A DNA stretch of 24,898 nucleotides from a virus: IMG/VR virus record IMGVR_UViG_3300030104_004276, positions 1 through 24,898 of that record, one strand, 5' to 3'. Each line of letters begins with the position of its first letter. Positions within the stretch are counted from its first letter, which is position 1. Position numbers and translations under genes: made by a program. The notes beneath the pieces are model-generated. The model worked only from the letters and a program-made list of their open reading frames with translations, made no database searches and was not told the DNA's origin. This document shows positions 9,317 to 15,015 of this stretch, in pieces.

Positions 9317-9842
9317 AACAACAGTTAAGATTCACGGAAAAGACTATGAACCAGTTGCATCAAGATTAAAAAGGTTTTTAACTGATATGAAAAAAACAGA
9401 AAGAGCTTTTTCGTTGATAAACGAAGTTATTAAATGCGAAGGCGGCGTGGTTGTTATGAAATGCACAATTAAGATAGATGATAACATTATAACTGGTCAC
9501 GCTATGGAAGAAATAACCTCTAAAGGTATTAATTCAACTTCAGCTTTAGAAGTGGCGGAAACATCAGCCTTAGGTCGTTGCTTGGGTCATATGGGTTATT
9601 TTGGAAGTGAATTTCCTAGTGCTGATGAAATGACAACAGCTTTAGCTGGACAATCTATTGCAACAAAATCACAAGAACCCACGTCACCACAAAAGGCACT
9701 AATTAAGCAAAAATGCAATCAAATGGGTTATGATTATGAAGATCGTATGGTAGGCATTACAACTAAAGCACTGGCTTCAGAATTAATTGAAGAATTGCTG
9801 GCATTAGATCAAGAACAGCAAACTAGCGCAATCGAAGGATAA
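9309..9842 (+). CDS. Candidate single-strand DNA annealing / recombination protein
   Basis: A 177-residue protein from the ATG at 9309, chosen because AAGGAG lies seven bases upstream; an in-frame ATG at 9303 would be too close. The N-terminus KIHGKDYEPVASRLKRF, the strand VVVMKCTI, the TGHA segment and the signature ETSALGRCLGHMG (84-96) followed by SADEM (104-108) match a widespread phage family. Its ETSA.GRAL helix resembles that of Erf/Rad52-type annealing proteins. These proteins anneal complementary single strands in phage recombination. The C-terminal 60 residues are a short helical tail. Neighbouring replication and RusA-like genes support the role. The assignment is by pattern only; a single-strand-binding function is the main alternative. 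Confidence 0.55.
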   Translation: MAKTTVKIHGKDYEPVASRLKRFLTDMKKTERAFSLINEVIKCEGGVVVMKCTIKIDDNIITGHAMEEITSKGINSTSALEVAETSALGRCLGHMGYFGSEFPSADEMTTALAGQSIATKSQEPTSPQKALIKQKCNQMGYDYEDRMVGITTKALASELIEELLALDQEQQTSAIEG

Positions 9843-9859
9843 AATACTTGGGGGATTAG

Positions 9860-10195
9860 ATGATAGCAAAATTAAATGAAAAAATTACTAAGTTGTTAAA
9901 AGAAAAACCTGAGACAAGAGATAACGATCAGTTGCTTCAGGCTTTAATTTGGATAAAAGAATTTAGAAAAAAATATCCTAAAGGCACAGATGATCAACTG
10001 GTTAAATTTTTAACAATTTATTCAAAACGAAAATTATCTAATCCCTCAAGCATTAAACGTTGCAGAGCAAAGATTCAAGAATTAAATAAGGATTTACGCG
10101 GAAAAACATACGATAAAAGACATCAAAGCACGACAGCAGTAAAAAATGAATTAAAAAGTTTTACTTTATTTAAAGGAGATAAAAATGACAGCTAA
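9860..10195 (+). CDS. Conserved phage protein with KPETRDND..L motif
   Basis: A 111-residue, strongly basic, mostly helical protein with a GGGGGAT ribosome-binding site. The N-terminal EKPETRDNDQLLQALIWI and the later NPSSIKRCRAKIQELNKDLRG form the two conserved blocks of a phage family usually found near replication genes. I recognise the blocks but know no biochemical function. The basic helix-rich make-up would suit DNA binding. Its end overlaps the start of the HTH mini-protein at 10185 by 11 bases, so the two are probably co-translated. Confidence 0.65.
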   Translation: MIAKLNEKITKLLKEKPETRDNDQLLQALIWIKEFRKKYPKGTDDQLVKFLTIYSKRKLSNPSSIKRCRAKIQELNKDLRGKTYDKRHQSTTAVKNELKSFTLFKGDKNDS

Positions 10196-10355
10196 TAAAA
10201 TATTAGGTTGGTTAACACAACAAGAACGATCTAAAAATTGGTTCGCAAAAAAATTAGGTATTTCGCCGCAGTTGCTTAAATACTGGATTGATAATAATGT
10301 TACTATTAACAATAAATACCAAAAAAAGATTCAAAATATAATTGATACATATTAA
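10185..10355 (+). CDS. Helix-turn-helix mini-protein (Cro-like regulator candidate)
   Basis: A 56-residue protein starting at ATG 10185 behind a very good ribosome-binding site (AAAGGAGATAAAA). Its centre, WFAKKLGISPQLLKYWI, reads as a classic helix-turn-helix: helix, turn around LGIS, recognition helix PQLLKYWID. This is a minimal Cro/XRE-like size. An inverted repeat (TAGGAAC ... GTTCCTA, 10362-10401) follows directly, a natural candidate operator. If it represses, it would control the replication gene starting at 10424. No partner repressor gene is visible, so a lysogenic switch is not supported; autoregulation or early-to-late control is more likely. Confidence 0.7.
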   Translation: MTANKILGWLTQQERSKNWFAKKLGISPQLLKYWIDNNVTINNKYQKKIQNIIDTY

Positions 10356-10361
10356 ATTAAA

Positions 10362-10401
10362 TAGGAACTTTTTGAAATAATATAAGGAAAAATTGTTCCT
10401 A
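10362..10401. promoter_or_regulatory. Inverted repeat, possible operator or hairpin
   Basis: TAGGAAC (10362-10368) and GTTCCTA (10395-10401) are exact reverse complements. The T-run after the left arm and the A-run before the right arm extend the match with a two-base bulge. It sits between the HTH mini-protein stop and the next start. It may act as protein-binding dyad DNA or as an RNA stem; with no T-run after the right arm it is not an obvious terminator. Confidence 0.5.
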
Positions 10402-10423
10402 ATAACAAAAAACGGAGAAGACT

Positions 10424-11140
10424 ATGGCAAAAAGATTCACTGACACTAATAAATGGGATAAACTTTGGTTTAGAAAATTAAAACCTGAATATAAATGTTT
10501 ATGGGATTATTTAATTACAAAATGCGATTTGGCTGGCATTTATGACGTTGACTTAGGTTTAGCGTCTTTTATAATAGGTTACCAGTTTGATGAAGAGCAA
10601 GTTTTGAAAACATTTAAAGGTCAAATTAATGTTATTAAATCCGACAAATGGTATCTCACAAAGTTTGTTGATTTTCAATATGGAACACTCTCAGATAAAA
10701 GCAAACCACATCTAGCAGTAATCAAACGCTTAAAAAAATATAATATAGAGTTAGGTAAGAGTATAGATACTCTTAAAGATAAAGATAAGGTTAAGGTTAA
10801 GGCTAAAGAAAAAGATTCAAAGTTATGCGGAAAAGAATTTTTGCTAGAGATGCAAGATAAGCATCCCGATATTGATGTTCCTCAAGAGTTTTTGAAGTTT
10901 GAAGATTACATAGCTTCTAAAGGTAAAAGGTATAAAAACAAACGCGCCGCCTTTCGAAACTGGCTTCGCTCTGAATTTGTTCCTAGAAATCAAAACTTAA
11001 AAGAATCTAATGAAACTAAAAAACGGATTCTTGAAAATAAAAAAAAGCTGGAAGAACGAAAAAAATTAAAAGAGCAAGGCGAATTAGATATACCTAAAAT
11101 AGATTTTTTAAATAAAAAGAAAAAGATTGCTGGGTTATAA
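10424..11140 (+). CDS. Replication initiator / replisome-organiser-like protein
   Basis: A 238-residue basic protein with a strong ribosome-binding site (CGGAGAAGACT). Residues 1-105, beginning KRFTDTNKWDKLWFRKLKPE and continuing through LWDYLITKCDLAGIYDVD, match the winged-helix N-terminus of many phage replication proteins of the DnaD/replisome-organiser type. A charged repeat linker follows (about 116-134, KDKDKVKVKAKEKD). The C-terminal segment FEDYIASKGKRYKNKRAAF with FRNWLRSEF (about 161-188) is the conserved end block of such proteins, and the last 45 residues are Lys/Glu-rich helix. It would bind the phage origin and recruit the host helicase or loader; no polymerase or helicase is in this window. 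The structured stretch at 11141-11333 just downstream is a possible target. Confidence 0.65.
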   Translation: MAKRFTDTNKWDKLWFRKLKPEYKCLWDYLITKCDLAGIYDVDLGLASFIIGYQFDEEQVLKTFKGQINVIKSDKWYLTKFVDFQYGTLSDKSKPHLAVIKRLKKYNIELGKSIDTLKDKDKVKVKAKEKDSKLCGKEFLLEMQDKHPDIDVPQEFLKFEDYIASKGKRYKNKRAAFRNWLRSEFVPRNQNLKESNETKKRILENKKKLEERKKLKEQGELDIPKIDFLNKKKKIAGL

Positions 11141-11333
11141 TTGCACATTAGCAATAAAAGAATCAGATCACAATGATCTGACCTTATGAGATGCTAATAA
11201 GTAAAAATCAATGAGGAATGAACTAAAAATTGACTGGCTGAAAGTTGCAGTAGTCGAGGATGTAAACAGCACAATCGACAGCATAAAAACTTCATTAATT
11301 ATAACTCAGCATAATTTTAAATAAGGAGATACG
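11141..11333. other. Non-coding stretch with nested hairpin; possible origin or structured RNA
   Basis: No convincing reading frame is present in these 193 bases. ATTAGCA (11147-11153) pairs with TGCTAAT (11192-11198), enclosing CAGATCA (11164-11170) and TGATCTG (11174-11180) with a CAA loop: two 7-base-pair stems, both without mismatch, separated by internal loops of 10 and 11 bases. Further right, GTCGA and TCGAC within 11252-11279 can form a short stem. The position directly after a replication-initiator-like gene suits an origin; a small RNA or leader of the spoVG-like gene is the alternative. Confidence 0.5.
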
Positions 11334-11627
11334 ATGAAAGTATATAGAATAAACAAAGGTAGTTGGGGCAAAGTTAGAGCATTTTTTGACTTACAAACTA
11401 AAGATGGATTTATCATTAAAGGGTTGCGAATGGTAGAAGGTATTAATGGAAAATTTGTTGCAATGCCTAGCCAAAAAAGTCAAGATGGTGAGTTTTACGA
11501 TACAGTATTAGCTGATAAAGAATTAAAAGATAAAATATTAATACTGGCATTGGAAGCATATGATAAAGGCGTAGCTGAAAACATTGAAGAACAATCTTTC
11601 GACGATATTTTAGATAATTCATTGTAA
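11334..11627 (+). CDS. SpoVG-family protein
   Basis: A 97-residue protein behind a strong site (ATAAGGAGATACG). The central GFIIKGLRMVEGINGKF, then VAMPSQKSQDGEFYDTV, match the SpoVG core (a beta-rich domain where the pattern IKG-R-VEG-NG-FVAMPS is characteristic). SpoVG proteins are small nucleic-acid-binding regulators in bacteria, and phage-encoded homologues are common near replication genes, where they may act in DNA or RNA binding. The C-terminus is acidic and replaces the longer bacterial tail. Its stop overlaps the next start (TAATG). Confidence 0.8.
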   Translation: MKVYRINKGSWGKVRAFFDLQTKDGFIIKGLRMVEGINGKFVAMPSQKSQDGEFYDTVLADKELKDKILILALEAYDKGVAENIEEQSFDDILDNSL

Positions 11628-11827
11628 TGGGTTATAACGTTTTTAAGAGTAAACAAAAAATATTCATACCTGATAGCGAGAGGAGTTGTCAGGTATGTGG
11701 TATCAAGTTTGGAGAAAATCCTAAAAAATTTAATAAAAAGTATTTAACTTATTGTACTAAATGTCGAAAGAAATTAAACACGGAAAAGAGAAAATTATTA
11801 AAAAAAAGAAACCTTTGGAATCTATAA
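11627..11827 (+). CDS. Small basic zinc-finger protein
   Basis: A 66-residue protein with two CxxC pairs, C21-x2-C24 and C43-x2-C46, 18 residues apart, and a Lys/Arg-rich C-terminus (KKLNTEKRKLLKKRN). The arrangement suggests a single zinc-binding finger with nucleic-acid affinity. There is no Shine-Dalgarno of its own; the ATG overlaps the spoVG-like stop, so translation is likely coupled. Family and function are unknown. A frame that overlaps its 3' half from 11761 is not a competing gene: the better start for that frame is at 11839, after this stop. Confidence 0.65.
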   Translation: MGYNVFKSKQKIFIPDSERSCQVCGIKFGENPKKFNKKYLTYCTKCRKKLNTEKRKLLKKRNLWNL

Positions 11828-11838
11828 ACGGAGAAGAT

Positions 11839-12033
11839 ATGGACAATCCAGTTCAAAGATTTATGCGAAACCACAATATCGTTCAAAGCGATGTTGAAAA
11901 AACTAAAAAATTAAAAAAGTCATATATTTATATGAGAGAAAATAAAATTACAGCTATAAATCAATCCAGCATTTGGAAGATTTTTGTTTTTTGGTTGGAA
12001 TGTAAGTTAAGCGGTACAAAGACGAGATATTAA
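11839..12033 (+). CDS. Small basic protein, possibly HTH-like
   Basis: A 64-residue protein from ATG 11839, chosen because CGGAGAAGAT lies directly upstream, the same leader used at 10424 and 8574; the frame extends upstream to 11761 but would then overlap the previous gene. The segment FMRNHNIVQSDVEKTKKLKK with a following short helix could be a divergent helix-turn-helix, and the protein is basic. The C-terminus IWKIFVFWLECK is hydrophobic and aromatic but too short for a confident membrane segment. No family is recognised. Its stop overlaps the next small gene (TAATG at 12031-12035). Confidence 0.5.
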   Translation: MDNPVQRFMRNHNIVQSDVEKTKKLKKSYIYMRENKITAINQSSIWKIFVFWLECKLSGTKTRY

Positions 12034-12152
12034 TGTTAACCGTTGTTAAATGTATAGGTTATTTTTTTGTTGCAACTTGGATTATTTTTATTTGGAGTTT
12101 ATTTTTATTATTAAATTATTATTGGTTATTGTTATTGTTCAGAATATTCTAG
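12033..12152 (+). CDS. 39-residue membrane peptide
   Basis: An ATG overlapping the previous stop opens a 39-residue frame. Almost all residues from 8 to 37 are hydrophobic or aromatic (IGYFFVATWIIFIWSLFLLL, then LLLLFRIF), so the product would be a single- or hairpin-spanning membrane peptide. Lys6 lies before the hydrophobic stretch. Its stop codon TAG (12150-12152) lies inside the 5' arm of the leader stem at 12149-12216, an unusual overlap that could tie its translation to folding of that leader. It may be a small membrane effector or just a translated leader; T-rich DNA makes hydrophobic frames easy to form by chance. Confidence 0.45.
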   Translation: MLTVVKCIGYFFVATWIIFIWSLFLLLNYYWLLLLFRIF

Positions 12153-12216
12153 GGCGGATCAATTCTTCGGCGAATCCTTATACTTATCGCCTAGTCTTTT
12201 CCGGGGTTCGTCCTAG
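12149..12216 (+). ncRNA. Foldable leader upstream of the recombination/7-deazaguanine operon
   Basis: CTAGGGCGGATC (12149-12160) pairs with 12205-12216 to give a 12-base-pair stem with three G-T wobbles. Inside, GGCGA (12169-12173) pairs with TCGCC (12187-12191). Alternatively the same 5' arm can pair with CGCCTAG (12188-12194), with one bulged G, which would break both other stems and leave TCTTTT (12195-12200) next to a stem. The following ATG at 12225 has no Shine-Dalgarno, so access may depend on this fold. The segment is more GC-rich than its surroundings. It does not match a tRNA or a riboswitch class I can recognise. Confidence 0.5.
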
Positions 12217-12224
12217 ATGAAATT

Positions 12225-12569
12225 ATGGATATATTAACGTTAGATATTAAAATCTTATCCCGAAATACATTTGATAAATACCATTGGTCAAAAAAACGTG
12301 ATATAAAAGACGGATATAGATTGCTGGTTAGAAATCAAATGTCATTAAAAAGCTATGCAGAAATTAAAAAACCTGAAAAATTCAATATTGATATAATAGT
12401 ATACAGAAAACGTTTATTAGACTTTGATAATTGTGTTGGAGGATGTAAACAATTAATTGATGCGCTGGTAGATGAAAATTTTATCTGGGACGATTCGCCA
12501 AAGTTTGTAAATATGAGCATCGAACAACTTAAAACTAACCGAGATAATGTCATTATTCAAAGATATTAG
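12225..12569 (+). CDS. rusA: RusA-like Holliday junction resolvase
   Basis: A 114-residue protein with the RusA-family core: FDKYHWSKKRDIKDGYR near the N-terminus, then LLDFDNCVGGCKQLIDALVD (64-83) and IWDDSPKFV (87-95). Asp66/Asp68 in the D-F-D-N motif, with Lys75 and Asp89/Asp90, correspond to the acidic and basic active-site residues of RusA, which cuts four-way junctions in phage recombination and clears branches before packaging. It is the first gene after the foldable leader and has no clear ribosome-binding site. The C-terminus overlaps the next start by 23 bases. Length (usual about 120) is normal. Confidence 0.8.
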   Translation: MDILTLDIKILSRNTFDKYHWSKKRDIKDGYRLLVRNQMSLKSYAEIKKPEKFNIDIIVYRKRLLDFDNCVGGCKQLIDALVDENFIWDDSPKFVNMSIEQLKTNRDNVIIQRY

Positions 12570-12870
12570 ATTTGAAAATATGAGCCTTAAATATATTGAC
12601 TTTATAAGAAGTCATAATCAATGTTGTGTTTGTTTGCAGTTTACAGAAATTGAACCGCATCATTTAAATTCAATTGGTATGGGTAGAAATAGAAAAAACG
12701 ATATGATAGAGCATTTTTCAGCGATTCCAGTTTGTAGAACTTGCCATATGGATTACCATCAAATTGGGTTAAAAGAGTTTGAAAAAAAACATCATCAAAA
12801 TATGTTTCAAACAAATCATAAATATTTAAGTAAATTTATATATGAAATTTCAATCAACCAAAATCATTGA
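12547..12870 (+). CDS. HNH-like Cys/His zinc protein (putative nuclease)
   Basis: A 107-residue protein with C26-x2-C29, EPHHLNSIGMGRNRKND (36-52), and IPVCRTCHMDYHQIG (60-74) holding C63-x2-C66-H67 and H71. This is the order of the zinc knuckles and HH motif of small HNH-like phage nucleases that often lie beside rusA. The start is uncertain: ATG 12547 overlaps rusA by 23 bases, while ATG 12580 leaves a 10-base gap and would begin nearer to the conserved IDFIRSH block; neither has a clear Shine-Dalgarno. A recombination or junction-processing role is likely from context; the catalytic HNH histidine is inferred, not proven. Confidence 0.65.
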   Translation: MSLFKDIRFENMSLKYIDFIRSHNQCCVCLQFTEIEPHHLNSIGMGRNRKNDMIEHFSAIPVCRTCHMDYHQIGLKEFEKKHHQNMFQTNHKYLSKFIYEISINQNH

Positions 12871-13279
12871 ACTTGGAAGTGCTTGCTTTAGACAGCCAAT
12901 GGCTCAAAGTCATTGTCAGTATTTGCACGGATACAATTTAAAAGCTAAATTTTGGTTTGAGGCTGAAAACCTTAATGAAAGCAACTGGGTTGTTGATTTT
13001 GGTGGTTTTAAAGATATTAAGCAAACATTAAGAAACACCTTCGATCATAAAACTGTTGTTTGTAAAGACGATCCAAAATTAAGACTGTTTCGAGCAATGG
13101 ATGAAGAAGATATAATTGATTTAGTTATATTAGATAAAGTTGGTTGTGAATTTTTTTCGTTGTATTGTTTTCATAAAATGAACTTATGGCTAAAATCTAA
13201 AAATTATAAAAATAATCCAGTTTGTATTAAGGTGGAGGTATATGAGCACAGTAAAAACTCAGCAATTACAAGTCAATGA
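12842..13279 (+). CDS. queD: QueD-like 6-carboxytetrahydropterin synthase
   Basis: A 145-residue tunnelling-fold protein. QueD converts dihydroneopterin triphosphate (made by FolE) to 6-carboxytetrahydropterin. The signature ACFRQPMAQSHCQYLHGYN (14-32), VVDFGGFKDIK (50-60) and FDH (67-69) places it in the FRQ..SHC..LHGY subgroup found in alphaproteobacteria and phages, not the classic HGH type. Cys25 and His29 match the catalytic Cys and one zinc His of the usual C-x3-H-G-H motif, while the second His is Tyr31. YEHSKNSA near the C-terminus supplies the Glu that binds the pterin ring. It overlaps the HNH gene by 29 bases and queE by 38. Confidence 0.75.
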   Translation: MKFQSTKIIELGSACFRQPMAQSHCQYLHGYNLKAKFWFEAENLNESNWVVDFGGFKDIKQTLRNTFDHKTVVCKDDPKLRLFRAMDEEDIIDLVILDKVGCEFFSLYCFHKMNLWLKSKNYKNNPVCIKVEVYEHSKNSAITSQ

Positions 13280-13868
13280 AATATTTTATTCTTTGCAAGG
13301 CGAAGGAGCGAGAGCCGGAGAGCCAAGTATATTTATTAGGTTAAAAGGCTGTTCAGCCAGAAACGCTTGTTTTAAATCAGGTATTGATTGTGATACAGAA
13401 TTTACATCAGGTACAAACAGATCAATCGAGTGGATTCATAATTACATAAAACAATTTGACTGCAAATGGATTGTTTGGACTGGCGGCGAACCATTAGATC
13501 AGTTAACACAAGAAATAGTTAATTATTTTTCAAAACATTATTTGCAAGCACTTGAAACATCAGGCATTAAAAAACCACCTAAAGGCTTTGAGCATATTGC
13601 TTTAAGTCCTAAAATTGCTGAACACGCTATTTTGAAAAAATGGGAAGAAGAAGTTCCTCACGAGTTAAGAATTGTTAGGCGGCGAGGTCAATTTTTACCT
13701 GATACAAAATTAGCACCGAAAGGAAGTTACGTTGAAAAATATGTTAGTCCTCATTCAGATGGAAATGAATTAAATAAAGAAAATTTGGAATGGTGCATTG
13801 ATCTTTGTAAAGAAAATTCAGATTGGAAATTATCTGTACAAATGCACAAGCTTTGGAGAGTAAGATGA
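13242..13868 (+). CDS. queE: QueE, 7-carboxy-7-deazaguanine synthase (radical SAM)
   Basis: A 208-residue protein with NEIFYSLQGEGARAGEPSIF (12-31), the usual opening of QueE, then a cysteine cluster LKGCSARNACFKSGIDC (34-50) with CDTEF after it, and WTGGEP (79-84), the SAM-binding GGEP motif. QueE rearranges 6-carboxytetrahydropterin to CDG. The cluster is C37-x5-C43-x6-C50 instead of the common C-x3-C-x2-C; the final CDT block aligns well, so the extra residues fall inside the loop. ALETSG and HIALSPK further on are also QueE-like. A GGAGG site (13231-13235) lies six bases before the start. The stop overlaps the folE start (ATGA). Confidence 0.85.
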   Translation: MSTVKTQQLQVNEIFYSLQGEGARAGEPSIFIRLKGCSARNACFKSGIDCDTEFTSGTNRSIEWIHNYIKQFDCKWIVWTGGEPLDQLTQEIVNYFSKHYLQALETSGIKKPPKGFEHIALSPKIAEHAILKKWEEEVPHELRIVRRRGQFLPDTKLAPKGSYVEKYVSPHSDGNELNKENLEWCIDLCKENSDWKLSVQMHKLWRVR

Positions 13869-14677
13869 AAAAAAATGTTAGCTGGAAAGAAATATATGAG
13901 CGGTTAAATAAACTGCCTAAATATAATTCTTATTATGGAATACCTAGAGGAGGTCAAGTAGTTGCTGGCTTAACTGGAAAAGCTGTTAACAATATTAAAG
14001 AAGCTGATTGTATTATCGATGATATATATGATAGCGGTGACACAGCAAATAAATATAAAAAATACAATAAACCAATGTTGTTTTTATATGATAAAAGAAT
14101 AGAACCTAATTTGCCTTGGATTGTATTCCCTTGGGAAAATTCATTTGACAGAGGATTTGAAAGTGACATCGTTAGAATTTTAGAGCGTATAGGAGAAGAC
14201 GTTAAAAGGGAAGGACTGCAAGACACGCCAAAAAGAGTTGTTAAGGCTTGGAAGGAACTAACAACGCCGCCCGAATTTAATCCAACAGTTTTTGACGCTA
14301 ATGGCTACGATCAAATGATAATTGAAAGTGGCATTACATATTATACATTCTGTGAACATCATATGCTTCCATTTTTTGGAAAAGCTAATATTGGTTACAT
14401 ACCTGACAAACAAATTATTGGAATAAGCAAATTGGCGCGATGTGTTGAATATTTTTCTAAGCGTTTAAATACCCAAGAATATTTTACAAACAATATTGGC
14501 AATTATTTAAAAGATAAATTAAATCCGTTAGGTATTGCGGTTGTTGTAACTGGACGTCATATGTGTCAAGAAATGAGAGGAGTAAAAAAAGAGGGTTGTA
14601 TGACTACATCATACGTGAACGGATTCTTTAAAGAAGATCACAAAGCAAGAAGCGAATTTATGAGGTTAATTAAATGA
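13865..14677 (+). CDS. folE: Phosphoribosyltransferase-like domain fused to GTP cyclohydrolase I
   Basis: A 270-residue protein from ATG 13865 (GGAGAG just upstream; ATGA overlap with queE). Residues 1-95 contain YGIPRGGQVVAG (24-35) and ADCIIDDIYDSGDT (47-60), the PRPP-binding loop of type I phosphoribosyltransferases. Residues 100-270 are GTP cyclohydrolase I: GEDVKREGLQDTPKRV (110-125), the zinc motif TFCEHHMLPF (161-170), and TGRHMCQEMRGVKKEG (229-244) with the second zinc Cys234. FolE converts GTP to dihydroneopterin triphosphate, the first step toward CDG. The N-terminal domain is shorter than a full phosphoribosyltransferase (hood region absent), so it may bind nucleotide or regulate, not catalyse. 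Normal FolE is about 190-220 residues. Confidence 0.85.
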   Translation: MKKNVSWKEIYERLNKLPKYNSYYGIPRGGQVVAGLTGKAVNNIKEADCIIDDIYDSGDTANKYKKYNKPMLFLYDKRIEPNLPWIVFPWENSFDRGFESDIVRILERIGEDVKREGLQDTPKRVVKAWKELTTPPEFNPTVFDANGYDQMIIESGITYYTFCEHHMLPFFGKANIGYIPDKQIIGISKLARCVEYFSKRLNTQEYFTNNIGNYLKDKLNPLGIAVVVTGRHMCQEMRGVKKEGCMTTSYVNGFFKEDHKARSEFMRLIK

Positions 14678-15015
14678 AAAAAACTGTAATAATAAATTTT
14701 GATATTGAAGGAACTCACAATTATCCAAATCCACCTCGAGAAGTATATTATTTGACTTATGAGCATAGACATTTATTTAAAATTAAATGCGGTTTCAATG
14801 TGCAAGATTCAAACAGAGAAATTGAAATATTTATGCAAGAAGAAATCATTAAAACATATTTGAAGGAAGAGTATTGGCACGTTGAATACTCAGATGTTTG
14901 TGAATTTGGCAATATGAGTTGTGAAATGATAGCAGAAGATATTTTAAATAAATTTGGTTGCGATTGGGTTGAGGTATTAGAAGACAACAGAGGCGGAGCA
15001 AGGGTAGAAATATGA
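14674..15015 (+). CDS. Uncharacterised protein linked to folE/dpdA
   Basis: A 113-residue protein with the ordered blocks FDIEGTHNYPNPP (9-21), YEHRHLFKIKC (29-39), NREIEIFMQEEI (47-58), MSCEMIAEDIL (80-90) and a final EVLEDNRGGARV. I recognise this pattern as a conserved phage family of unknown function. The HRH motif in a strand, a later Glu and the T-fold-like length loosely recall small pterin-binding tunnelling-fold proteins, but that is speculation. It overlaps folE by 4 bases (ATGA) and dpdA by 4 bases (ATGA), so it is embedded in the deazaguanine cassette and is a candidate pathway or base-tailoring protein. Confidence 0.65.
   Translation: MKKTVIINFDIEGTHNYPNPPREVYYLTYEHRHLFKIKCGFNVQDSNREIEIFMQEEIIKTYLKEEYWHVEYSDVCEFGNMSCEMIAEDILNKFGCDWVEVLEDNRGGARVEI

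Noticed and set aside
10778-10817. Tandem repeat of AAAGAT/AAGGTT units as regulatory iterons
   Set aside because: It lies inside the coding sequence of the replication protein and simply encodes a Lys/Asp/Val-rich linker; an iteron role cannot be excluded but nothing else supports it.
11761-12033. Longer version of the 11839 gene (start 11761)
   Set aside because: It would overlap the zinc-finger gene by 67 bases with no ribosome-binding site, while 11839 has a strong one right after that gene's stop.
12149-12216. tRNA gene in the folded leader (GGTTCG T-loop-like end)
   Set aside because: No cloverleaf can be drawn: there is no matching T-stem for the GGTTCG, no anticodon stem-loop of seven bases, and no CCA-like end.
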